Part shown: in pieces, positions 16,081-23,593 of the stretch
Layout of the letters: the number at the start of each line of letters is the position of its first letter
How positions within the stretch are numbered: the stretch's first letter is position 1
Assembly: GCF_900091575.1 (NCBI RefSeq)
Contig: NZ_FMCR01000001.1
Span: forward strand, 1,550,001 to 1,614,000
DNA: 64,000 nucleotides
Reading direction: 5' to 3'
DNA from: Micromonospora saelicesensis
Lineage (GTDB): Bacteria; Actinomycetota; Actinomycetes; Mycobacteriales; Micromonosporaceae
Translations under genes and position numbers: made by a program
The notes under the pieces: generated by a model
Database searches by the model: none
Told to the model about the DNA's origin: nothing
The model's input: only the letters and a program-made list of their open reading frames with translations

Positions 16081-17352
16081 TCACTTGCGGGTGGAGATCA
16101 CCTCGGGGTGGGTGAAGACGAACTCGGCGAGTTTGTCCTGCTTGACCGCCTGGAACATCGCCATCGTCTCTTCGCTCAAGCCCTCGGTGTTGTTGTCGTT
16201 GGCGTGGAAGGTGCCGTTGTTGGTCTTGAGCATGGTCAGCTCGTTGCCGGTGACCCCGCGCATGGTGAAGATGAAGTCCTCGATCGGCACGCCGCCGGTG
16301 TCCAGCACGAACGCCTTGCCCGCCGCCTTGATCAGGTTGTTCATCTTGGCCGGGTTGGACAACATCCCGCCCTCGGTGGCCTTCTTCGCCATCGCCTTGA
16401 TCAGTTGCTGCTGGTTGGCCTGCCGGTCGTAGTCGCCGTTCTTGAGGGACTTGCGCTGGCGGGAGTAGTCGAGCGCGGCCCAACCCTCCATCTCCTGGCA
16501 GCCCTTCTTGTGCACCACCGGGGTCCGCTCTTTGCCGGTCTTCTTGGCGTCCGCGTTCCACATCGGCTTGCCGTCGACGTACGACATGTGCAGCGACTTG
16601 ACCTCCTGGCTGACACAGATCCGCACCGTGCCCAGGGTGTCGATGACGTTCTTGAAGCCACCGAAGTTGATGATCGCCGCGCCGTCGAAGCTGATCCCGG
16701 TGAGTCGCTTGATCGTCTGGGCCATCAGCTGGGCGCCACCCTCCCAGCCGCCACCGTTGGCCGCACCGGCCTGGAACGCGGCGTTGATCTTTCCGGAGCC
16801 GCCGCCGTAGCCGCTCTTCTTGAACGCCGGGATCTGCGCCTCGGTGTCCCGGGGGATCGAGATCAGGTACGCCTGGTCGTGCGTGGCCGGAATGTGCAGG
16901 ATGATGATGCTGTCCGAGCGGACGTCGTCGGCGGCCCAGCGCTCCCGCGCGTCCACACCGAGCAGCAGCATGTCGATCGGGCCGTCCAGGCTCGCACCGC
17001 CCTCGGCGTCGGACTTGCCGGCATCACCCAGCAGGTTGCCCTTCGCGATGCCGCCGGTCGCCTGCCCGATCAACGCCTTGCTGCCGACGATGGCCACCCC
17101 GCTGCTCAGCATCAGCACGGCACCGAAGACAACTGTCAGCCTGGCCCAGAGCGGGTCCTTGCGCTTGGTCCGCTTCTTCGACCCACCGCCACCCGGGCGG
17201 TCGCCGCCACCGCCGCCACCGCCACTTCCGGGCGGACGCGAGCCCGGCCCACCGCCCGAGGGGCGTGCCTGCGCGGGTATGGCCGCAGCGACTCGACCGC
17301 TGGGGGCGGCGGACCCGGAGGAAGAAGGGCGACGACTGGCCTGAACCGGCAT
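16081..17352 (-). CDS. LytR-CpsA-Psr (LCP) family protein
   Basis: 423 residues. The cytoplasmic N-terminus is Gly/Pro-rich with a run of glycines, then a basic KKRTKRK and one transmembrane helix (about 72-95). The LCP catalytic domain follows: DMLLLGVDARE, RSDSIIILHIP, YLISIPRDTEAQIP, KINAAFQAGAANGGGWEGG and DYSRQRKSLKNGDYDRQ. It probably ligates a wall glycopolymer (arabinogalactan- or teichoic-acid-like) to peptidoglycan. One of three tandem paralogues, separated from the next by 159 bp with its own promoter. Arg/Lys content in the domain is higher than in its neighbours. Confidence 0.93.
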   Translation of the reverse strand: MPVQASRRPSSSGSAAPSGRVAAAIPAQARPSGGGPGSRPPGSGGGGGGGDRPGGGGSKKRTKRKDPLWARLTVVFGAVLMLSSGVAIVGSKALIGQATGGIAKGNLLGDAGKSDAEGGASLDGPIDMLLLGVDARERWAADDVRSDSIIILHIPATHDQAYLISIPRDTEAQIPAFKKSGYGGGSGKINAAFQAGAANGGGWEGGAQLMAQTIKRLTGISFDGAAIINFGGFKNVIDTLGTVRICVSQEVKSLHMSYVDGKPMWNADAKKTGKERTPVVHKKGCQEMEGWAALDYSRQRKSLKNGDYDRQANQQQLIKAMAKKATEGGMLSNPAKMNNLIKAAGKAFVLDTGGVPIEDFIFTMRGVTGNELTMLKTNNGTFHANDNNTEGLSEETMAMFQAVKQDKLAEFVFTHPEVISTRK

Positions 17353-17511
17353 GCGTGCTCCAGCTCGTGATCAGGAGGGGGCGGCACCACTGTACGTACA
17401 TCAAATCGACTTGGCGAGTTCATCCCGGGTCAATCCGGACGTCGAATTTGGCAGACTCATTCGATCGTCGCTGCTCGATGACCCGAACGGCTGGTGCCAG
17501 TCGGGCCGCGG

Positions 17512-18738
17512 TCAGCCGCCGTCGTTGCTCTTCGGCGGGTTCGCCTTGACCCAGTCGGCCATCGTGTCCGCGGACATGGCCTGGTACATCGCGAGCGCCT
17601 TCTCCCGGTCCGACACCACCACCGACTCGCCGTTGATGGTGTCGCTACCCGAGTTCGGGCTGGTCACAAAGGTGAGGTTCTGGCCGCGCAGGTTACGGAA
17701 CTGCAGCGCCATGTCTGTAACCGAGAAAGTCTGGTCGACGGTTACGGCCGCGGTCACCGACTTCAGGAAATCGTTGAGCTTCTTCGGGTTCGCCAGCGTG
17801 CCGGTGCTGGCCGCCTTGTCCATCAGCGCCCGAAGGAACTCCTGCTGGTGCCGCATCCGGGCGAAGTCCCCGTCCGGGAACTGCTTGCGCTGCCGGATCC
17901 AGTCCAGTGCCTCCGCGCCGTCCATGTGGTTGGTGCCCTTGGTGAAGGTCCGGTACGGCTTGTGGATCGAGGTGATGGTGCGCTCCACCTTCAGGTCCAC
18001 GCCGCCGAGGGCGTCGGTGACCTCCTTGAAACCGCCGAAGTCGATCGCCATCACGTGGTCGATCCGAACGTCGGTGAAGCACTCCACGGTGCGTACCGCC
18101 AGCGGCAGCCCACCGAACGCGAACGCTGCGTTGATCTTCGCGCGGGAACCGGAGCCGCAGTCCGCGCCGGCGCTCTCCGGAATCGGCACGTACAGGTCCC
18201 GGGGGATGGAGACCAGGTAGGCCTCCTGGTGGTCGGCCGGAATGTGCATGATGATGATCGTGTCGGCGCGCCACTGACTCTTGCTGTCGACCGGCGCGTC
18301 CGGGTCCCGTGAGTCGCTGCCGACCAGCAGGATGTTCAGCGCGCCATCGACGGTCTTGGCGGGCCGGCCACCGGTGATCTCCGCGAACGGGTCGGTGCGG
18401 GCCAGGTCACTGTTGAGGTTGCGGGCGTACAACCAGGCGCCGACGCTGCCGAGCAGCGCCAGCACCAGCACCGCGGCCCCGGCCACCAGGGCGATCCGAC
18501 CCCAGCGCGGTCGAGGGCCGCGCCGCCCCGGACCACCGGTGCCACCCGGACCGCCGGGCCCGGTGGGCCCCGCCGGGCCACCGGACCGGGGCTGCTCCTC
18601 GTCGTACGACGGGTAGAAGCGCGCCTCGGTCGGACGGGCACGCCCGGACGCGCCCCGATCGGGGCCGGGCACCGACGCGCGCCCGGCGCTGCGGTGCAGG
18701 TACGGATGCGGGGCGTCGGCAGACGAGGTCGCGGACAT
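17512..18738 (-). CDS. LytR-CpsA-Psr (LCP) family protein
   Basis: 408 residues. A Pro/Gly-rich cytoplasmic tail of about 78 residues precedes one transmembrane helix (about 80-102). The catalytic LCP core is NILLVGSDSRD, RADTIIIMHIP, YLVSIPRDLYVPIP, KINAAFAFGG, GVDLKVERTITSI and DWIRQRKQFPDGDFARM. First of the three tandem LCP genes in direction of transcription. A cysteine pair (ADCGSGS and VECFTD) is unique to this paralogue. Probable glycopolymer-peptidoglycan ligase at the outer membrane face; the acceptor polymer is unknown. Confidence 0.93.
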   Translation of the reverse strand: MSATSSADAPHPYLHRSAGRASVPGPDRGASGRARPTEARFYPSYDEEQPRSGGPAGPTGPGGPGGTGGPGRRGPRPRWGRIALVAGAAVLVLALLGSVGAWLYARNLNSDLARTDPFAEITGGRPAKTVDGALNILLVGSDSRDPDAPVDSKSQWRADTIIIMHIPADHQEAYLVSIPRDLYVPIPESAGADCGSGSRAKINAAFAFGGLPLAVRTVECFTDVRIDHVMAIDFGGFKEVTDALGGVDLKVERTITSIHKPYRTFTKGTNHMDGAEALDWIRQRKQFPDGDFARMRHQQEFLRALMDKAASTGTLANPKKLNDFLKSVTAAVTVDQTFSVTDMALQFRNLRGQNLTFVTSPNSGSDTINGESVVVSDREKALAMYQAMSADTMADWVKANPPKSNDGG

Positions 18739-18814
18739 GTAACTCAGGGTACGTAGCGGGAGCCACTGCCGCCTTCAGGCGACACTCAGCGGCAGGCGGT
18801 ACGCGAAAATCTGG

Positions 18815-19792
18815 TTACCCTAGCCGCGACCGGAAGTACTCGATCGTGCGTCGCAGGCCATCTTCGGGCGCGACCGACGGCTCGTATCCGAGCAGTTCAC
18901 GAGCGAGCGTGAGATCCGGTCGACGCATCTCCGGGTCATCCGAGCTGCGGGTGACATAGGTCACCTTCGAGGTGCTGTCGGAGAGCGACACGATCAACTC
19001 GGCGAGTTGCCGCATGGTCAGCTCGTGCTCGGTGCCGCAGTTGACCGGGCCCGTCTCGGTCGAGTCGAGCAGCAGCAGGATGCCGCGCACCAGATCCTCG
19101 ACGAAGCAGATGGACCGGGTCTGGTTGCCCGTGCCGTGCACGGTGATCGGCTCGCCGCGCAGCGCCTGGGAGATGAAGGTGGGGATGGCGCGGCCGTCGT
19201 CCGGGCGCATCCGCGGGCCGTACGTGTTGAAGATCCGGACGATCGCCGCGTCGAGCCCGCGGTAGCGGTGGTACGCCATCGTCGCGGCCTCGGAGAAGCG
19301 CTTGGCCTCGTCGTAGACGCTGCGGACCCCGATCGGGTTGACGTTGCCCCAGTAGGTCTCCCGCTGCGGGTGCTCCTTCGGGTCTCCGTACGCCTCGGAG
19401 GTGGAGGCCATCAGGAACCGGGCGCCGTCGGCGACCGCGCGCTCCAGCAGGTGCAGGGTGCCGACCGAGCCGACCCGGAGGATCTCCACCGGCAACTGGG
19501 CGAAGTCGGTGGGGCTGGCCGGAGAGGCCATGTGCAGGATCGCGTCGAACCGCTCGGCCAGCGCCGGGTGATGGGTCGGCAGACCGTCGGAGATGTCCGC
19601 TTCGACGAGGGTGAAGGTCGGCCGATCCAGCAGGTGGGCGACGTTCTCCTTGGAGCCGGTCACGAAGTTGTCCAGCGCCACCACCGTGCAGCCTCGGGCG
19701 ATCAGGGCGTCCACCAGGTGCGACGGGACGAAGCCAGCTCCGCCGGTGACGAGGACGCGGTGATCGGAACCAAAGCGCTCAGCAACCTTCAT
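18815..19792 (-). CDS. NAD-dependent epimerase/dehydratase, UDP-glucuronate decarboxylase-like
   Basis: 325 residues, extended SDR. The NAD site TGGAGF (17-21) is followed by PSHL, the catalytic TSE/YxxxK residues are Ser132, Tyr160 and Lys164, and the stretch YWGNVNPIGVRSVYDEAKR is typical of UDP-xylose synthase (UXS). Such enzymes oxidise and decarboxylate UDP-glucuronate to UDP-xylose. HMASPASPTDFAQLPVEIL also fits. ATG 19792 is in the correct place for an SDR. It sits next to the LCP genes, so it may feed sugars to a wall polymer. Other nucleotide-sugar substrates cannot be excluded. Confidence 0.85.
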   Translation of the reverse strand: MKVAERFGSDHRVLVTGGAGFVPSHLVDALIARGCTVVALDNFVTGSKENVAHLLDRPTFTLVEADISDGLPTHHPALAERFDAILHMASPASPTDFAQLPVEILRVGSVGTLHLLERAVADGARFLMASTSEAYGDPKEHPQRETYWGNVNPIGVRSVYDEAKRFSEAATMAYHRYRGLDAAIVRIFNTYGPRMRPDDGRAIPTFISQALRGEPITVHGTGNQTRSICFVEDLVRGILLLLDSTETGPVNCGTEHELTMRQLAELIVSLSDSTSKVTYVTRSSDDPEMRRPDLTLARELLGYEPSVAPEDGLRRTIEYFRSRLG

Positions 19793-19825
19793 GCCGCTCA
19801 GCCTACCGACCGCCGAATTTGCGGA

Positions 19826-19866
19826 AGGGGTCCCCTGTTGACGTCGCACGTCAACAGGGGACCCCT
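19826..19866 (-). terminator. long perfect hairpin terminator
   Basis: Perfect 19-bp arms AGGGGTCCCCTGTTGACGT and its complement around a 3-base loop CGC. It begins 15 bp past the symporter stop (19882) and precedes the epimerase start (19792), so it should stop transcription from the symporter operon and is not shared with the epimerase. Very strong by predicted pairing. Confidence 0.8.
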
Positions 19867-19881
19867 CGACAGGTGCCGCGA

Positions 19882-21573
19882 TCAGTGGGCGCCAGAGCCG
19901 GTGAGGGCGCGCACCTCCAGCTCCGCGTACTTGTCCTCGTCGTGCTCCTTGGAGATGACAGTGCCGATCCACCCGCAGAGGAAACCGAACGGGATGGAGA
20001 GGATGCCCGGGTTGGACAGCGGGAACCACTGCCAGTCGTGGTCCGGGAACATCGAGGTCGCCGCACCGGAGACCACCGGCGAGAAGAACACCAGCAGCAC
20101 GGCCGAGAGCAGCCCGCCGTAGATCGCCCACACCGCGCCGGAGGTGTTGAACCGCCGCCAGAAGAGGCTGTAGAGGATCGCCGGCAGGTTGCCCGAGGCG
20201 GCGACCGCGAAGGCCAGCGCCACCAGGAACGCCACGTTGAGGTTCTGCGCGTAGATCGACAGGGCGATCGACACCGCGCCGATCCCCAGGGCGGAGATCC
20301 GGGCGACCCGCACCTCCTGCCGCTCCGACGCCTCACCCTTCTTCAGCACGTTCGCGTAGAAGTCGTGCGCCAGGCTGGACGACGAGGCCAGCGTCAACCC
20401 GGCGACCACCGCGAGGATGGTGGCGAAGGCGACCGCCGCGATGATCGCCAGCAGGGCTGCCCCACCCAGTTCACCGCCGAAGAAGTCGATGCCGAGCGCT
20501 TCGGCCAACTGCGGCGCGGCGGTGTTGCCGGCCTTGTCCTGTGCCGTGATCGCCTGGCTGCCCACCAGCGCCGCCGCACCGAAGCCGAGGGCCAGGGTGA
20601 GCAGGTAGAAGGTGCCGATGATGCCGATCGCCCAGAGCACGCTCTTGCGGGCCGCCTTCGCGGTCGGCACCGTGTAGAAGCGGATCAGGATGTGCGGCAG
20701 GCCGGCGGTGCCGAGCACCAGGGCGATGCCCAGGGACAGCAGGTCGACCTTGTTGTAGAAGGTCTGCGTCGAGTTGCCGGCGACCTCGACGCCGTACCGC
20801 AACCCGGGTTCGAGGAACGCGCTGCCCTTGCCGGAGGCGGCGGCCGCCTGGCCGAGCAGCTCCGACAGGTTGAAGTTGAACTTCGCCAGCACCAGGATGG
20901 TCATCAACAGCGCGCCGCCCATGAGCAGGAACGCCTTGACGATCTGCACGTAGGTGGTGCCCTTCATGCCACCCACGGTCACGTAGATGATCATCAGCGT
21001 GCCGACCATGATGATGGTGGCCACCTTCGCGGTGTCCGCGTCCATGCCGAGGAAGGTCGTCCCCGGCCGGATGCCGAGCAGCAGCGCGACCAGCGCGCCG
21101 GCGCCGACCATCTGGGCGAGCAGGTAGAAGATCGACACCGTGATGGTGGAGACCGCCGCCGCCGTACGCACCGGACGCTGACGCATCCGGAAGGCCAGCA
21201 CGTCCGCCATCGTGTACCGGCCCGAGTTCCGCAGCAGCTCCGCGACCAGCAGCAGGGCCACCAGCCAGGCGACCAGGAAGCCGATCGAGTAGAGGAAGCC
21301 GTCGTAGCCGTACAGCGCGATGATGCCGGCGATACCGAGGAACGAAGCGGCCGACATGTAGTCGCCGCCGATCGCCATGCCGTTCTGGAAGCCGGAGAAG
21401 GACCGGCCGCCAGCGTAGAAGTCGGTCGCCGTCTTGGTCTGCCGGCTGGCCCAGATGGTGATGCCCAGGGTCACCGCCACGAAGACCAGGAAGAGCGTGA
21501 TGGTCAGGTTGCGGGCGGTGTGATCGCCCGCCTCAGCCGCGAGGAACGTCTCAACCGCGTGAACCGTCTTCAC
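19882..21573 (-). CDS. sodium:solute symporter, acetate permease (ActP)-like
   Basis: 563 residues, about 13 transmembrane helices (SSS family). DFYAGGRSFSGFQNGMAIGGD and YMSAASFLGIAG match the ActP/Na+-pantothenate-type N-terminus; GTAGLPHILIRFYTVP is the family signature. It would import acetate or another small monocarboxylate with Na+. The GTG start at 21573 lies inside the DUF485 gene (23-bp overlap), and the two are almost always paired. A CRP-like box sits upstream of the pair. Substrate inferred from family and partner; pyruvate or propionate are alternatives. Confidence 0.9.
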   Translation of the reverse strand: MKTVHAVETFLAAEAGDHTARNLTITLFLVFVAVTLGITIWASRQTKTATDFYAGGRSFSGFQNGMAIGGDYMSAASFLGIAGIIALYGYDGFLYSIGFLVAWLVALLLVAELLRNSGRYTMADVLAFRMRQRPVRTAAAVSTITVSIFYLLAQMVGAGALVALLLGIRPGTTFLGMDADTAKVATIIMVGTLMIIYVTVGGMKGTTYVQIVKAFLLMGGALLMTILVLAKFNFNLSELLGQAAAASGKGSAFLEPGLRYGVEVAGNSTQTFYNKVDLLSLGIALVLGTAGLPHILIRFYTVPTAKAARKSVLWAIGIIGTFYLLTLALGFGAAALVGSQAITAQDKAGNTAAPQLAEALGIDFFGGELGGAALLAIIAAVAFATILAVVAGLTLASSSSLAHDFYANVLKKGEASERQEVRVARISALGIGAVSIALSIYAQNLNVAFLVALAFAVAASGNLPAILYSLFWRRFNTSGAVWAIYGGLLSAVLLVFFSPVVSGAATSMFPDHDWQWFPLSNPGILSIPFGFLCGWIGTVISKEHDEDKYAELEVRALTGSGAH

Positions 21574-21916
21574 GGGTCACCTCCCCGATCTCGGCGCGGA
21601 TCCGGTCCGCGATGGGGTCGATCTTCCGGTCCGCGTACCGGGAGTAGAGCCAGGCGATCAGGAACGTGGAGACGAACTGGAGCAGACCGAAGACCAGTGC
21701 GACGTTGATGTTGCTGCCGAACAGCTTCGTGCCCATGAAGTCCCGGGCGTACGCGGAGAGAATGACGTAGAGCGCATACCACAGGAAGAACGCGACGGTC
21801 ATCGGGAAGACGAAGCCGCGCAGCGCACGCCGCAGCCCGGCGAACTCGTCCGACCGTTGTACGGCCAGGTACTTGTCCGACTGGGAAGCAGCCGGAGCGG
21901 GTGTGTCCGTGGACAT
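21551..21916 (-). CDS. DUF485 family membrane protein
   Basis: 121 residues, two transmembrane helices (about 35-55 and 72-95) with VFPMTVAFFLWYALYVILSAYA and FGLLQFVSTFLIAWLYSRYA. This is the small partner of ActP-type symporters, as in the E. coli yjcH-actP pair. It is first in the operon and overlaps the symporter start by 23 bp. The role is probably in assembly or regulation of the transporter. Confidence 0.93.
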   Translation of the reverse strand: MSTDTPAPAASQSDKYLAVQRSDEFAGLRRALRGFVFPMTVAFFLWYALYVILSAYARDFMGTKLFGSNINVALVFGLLQFVSTFLIAWLYSRYADRKIDPIADRIRAEIGEVTREDGSRG

Positions 21917-22042
21917 CTGTGGATCACCACCTTCACAGGCGTCAGAGGAGTTTCGCGCACCGTAAAGAGCGCACTCCCCGGCAGGGAAGGCTGAGATCGA
22001 CGCCGGTCGGCGAGTGCGCCGAGCGGTTGGCTGGCTGCGCCA

Positions 22043-22058
22043 AGTGACTCAGGTCACT
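22043..22058. promoter_or_regulatory. CRP/FNR-type palindrome
   Basis: AGTGAC-TCAG-GTCACT matches GTGA-N6-TCAC, the core of CRP/Crp-family binding sites. It is about 130 bp upstream of the DUF485 start and nothing else is oriented from it, so control of the symporter operon is plausible. Confidence 0.45.
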
Positions 22059-22091
22059 GCGGTGATCGGTCGCCCCTGGCGAGGCGTCCGT

Positions 22092-22625
22092 TCAGGCCGG
22101 CAGCTCGTGGTAACGACCGCGGTAGTGCAGCAGCGGGGTGGCCTCCCCGGCCAGGTCGACCGCCTCGATCGTGGCCTCGATCAGCAGGCCCCAGCCGTAC
22201 TCCCGGGCGGTGTCCAGCCGGCACCCGGCCCAGCCGCCGGCGTCCGCCGGAACCGGCCCGTACGGCGTCTCGTTCCACACGCCGGTGGCGAAGAGCCCGC
22301 CCGGGGCGGGGAAGAGGCCGGCGAACCGGTCGGCGAGTTGCCGGTGCGGCGGACCGAGCGGCGTGACCGCGAACCGACCCGACTCCTCGACCGCCGCCCA
22401 GAGGTCGGACTCGGGGTCGATCAGCCCGAGCAGCCGGTCCGGTTCCCCCTCGGCCACCAGGGTGGACGAGACGGTCAGCCCGGCCGGACCGGGCGCCGTC
22501 CAGAGGGTCACCGGTGCGGCGAGGCGACCACGCAGCCGGCGTACCGGCGACCGTTGCCCGGTCGGAACCGCGAACGGATCGGTGTGGTGGATCTCGGCAC
22601 CCGGCTCATGATTCACGTGAAACAT
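22092..22625 (-). CDS. flavin reductase family protein
   Basis: 177 residues. RLAAPVTLWTAPGPAGLTVSS is the FMN-binding N-terminal motif of flavin reductase-like domains, and GRFAVTPLG, FAGLFPAPGG and HYRGRYHELPA complete the split-barrel pattern. The family reduces FMN or FAD with NAD(P)H, often for a partner monooxygenase. The start ATG 22625 overlaps the end of the upstream hydrolase gene by 20 bp, so the two are coupled. Codons 1-6 (MFHVNH) lie inside a parS-like palindrome. Cofactor and partner unknown. Confidence 0.85.
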   Translation of the reverse strand: MFHVNHEPGAEIHHTDPFAVPTGQRSPVRRLRGRLAAPVTLWTAPGPAGLTVSSTLVAEGEPDRLLGLIDPESDLWAAVEESGRFAVTPLGPPHRQLADRFAGLFPAPGGLFATGVWNETPYGPVPADAGGWAGCRLDTAREYGWGLLIEATIEAVDLAGEATPLLHYRGRYHELPA

Positions 22626-23505
22626 TGTGACCCGTCCCGCCCGTCGCCCGAACCCGACCGGCGAAGGAGCGAATCAGGGCGGCGACCTCGTCCGGTCGCG
22701 TGTCGAGCACGAAGTGCCCCCCGTCGAGCAGGTGCACGTCCGCCCCCGGCACGTCGGAGCGGTACGCCTCGGGTTCGGTGACCTCGAACGAGGTGTCGTA
22801 GCGACCCCAGACGACCAGCAGCGGCGGCTGGGTTCGGCGGAGCCAGTCCTGCCAGGTCGGGTACGAGGCGACGTTGGTCCGGTAGTCGTACTGGAGGTCC
22901 ACCTGACGTTCGATCTCCCCGGGGCGGCTGAGGAAGGCGTGCTCGTCGACCCACAGGTCGGGGTCGTACCGCTCCGGGTCCGGATCGTTGCCGACGTGCC
23001 GGGTCCGGATCGCCGCCAGCGAGAGGATGTTCTCCCGGACCGCCGCCTCGTGGGCGGCCCGGTCCTGCCAGAAGGCCCGGCGGGTGTCCCAGAGCGGGCC
23101 CAGCCCGGTGTCGTGGGCCACCGCGTTCTGCACGATGAGGCCGCGCAGGCGACCCGGATCGGCGAGGGCCATCCGGAACCCCACCGGCCCCCCGTAGTCC
23201 TGCACGTAGAGCAGGTAGCGCTCCGCGCCGACGGCGGCGGCGAAACCCGCCATCGTGTCGGCGATCCGGTCGAAGGTGTACGGACCCCGTGGATCCGGGG
23301 CGGCACTGTGCCCGAAGCCGGGGTAGTCCGGCGCGATCAGCCGGAACTGGTCGGCGAGCCGATCGAACAGCGGCTCGAACATCCGCGACGAGGACGGGAA
23401 ACCGTGCAGGAGCAGCAGCACCGGCGCGTCCGGTGCGCCGGCCTCCCGGTAGAAGATCGAGAGCCCGTCGACGACGATGCTGCGGTAACGCGTGCGCGAG
23501 CCCAT
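22606..23505 (-). CDS. alpha/beta hydrolase, haloalkane-dehalogenase/epoxide-hydrolase-like
   Basis: 299 residues. HGFPSSS at 34-40 is the oxyanion motif, and the nucleophile elbow YVQDYGGPVG has Asp103 instead of serine, the sign of haloalkane dehalogenase and epoxide hydrolase relatives. LDGGHFVLD supplies the catalytic histidine near residue 274. The soluble enzyme would open a C-X or epoxide bond via a covalent ester intermediate. ATG 23505 is chosen; the frame extends further but the upstream part is Arg/Cys-rich. It is coupled to the flavin reductase, which suggests a small catabolic module. Confidence 0.87.
   Translation of the reverse strand: MGSRTRYRSIVVDGLSIFYREAGAPDAPVLLLLHGFPSSSRMFEPLFDRLADQFRLIAPDYPGFGHSAAPDPRGPYTFDRIADTMAGFAAAVGAERYLLYVQDYGGPVGFRMALADPGRLRGLIVQNAVAHDTGLGPLWDTRRAFWQDRAAHEAAVRENILSLAAIRTRHVGNDPDPERYDPDLWVDEHAFLSRPGEIERQVDLQYDYRTNVASYPTWQDWLRRTQPPLLVVWGRYDTSFEVTEPEAYRSDVPGADVHLLDGGHFVLDTRPDEVAALIRSFAGRVRATGGTGHNVSRES
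22609..22624. promoter_or_regulatory. parS-like palindrome at a start codon
   Basis: TGATTCACGTGAAACA matches the ParB site consensus TGTTTCACGTGAAACA at 15 of 16 positions and the actinobacterial 14-bp core GTTTCACGTGAAAC at 13 of 14. It covers the first codons of the flavin reductase gene. No parA, parB or oriC genes are in the window, so it may be an outlying site or chance. Confidence 0.45.
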
Positions 23506-23593
23506 GCCGACCGCCCCTTCGCCCCGACTGCTCGCACCATAACGAGGGTCGGGTGCCCCCGACCGGCGTTCGGCCGGACGGGGCGGCCCGCGC

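Noticed and set aside
17391..17400. 10-bp palindrome TGTACGTACA upstream of the second LCP gene
   Set aside because: Too short to call an operator with confidence, and no matching site is seen before the other LCP genes.
19819..21708. 629-codon open frame on the plus strand across the symporter genes
   Set aside because: It is antisense to clear SSS and DUF485 proteins and yields an Arg/Gln/Asp-rich product without any domain: a high-GC shadow frame.
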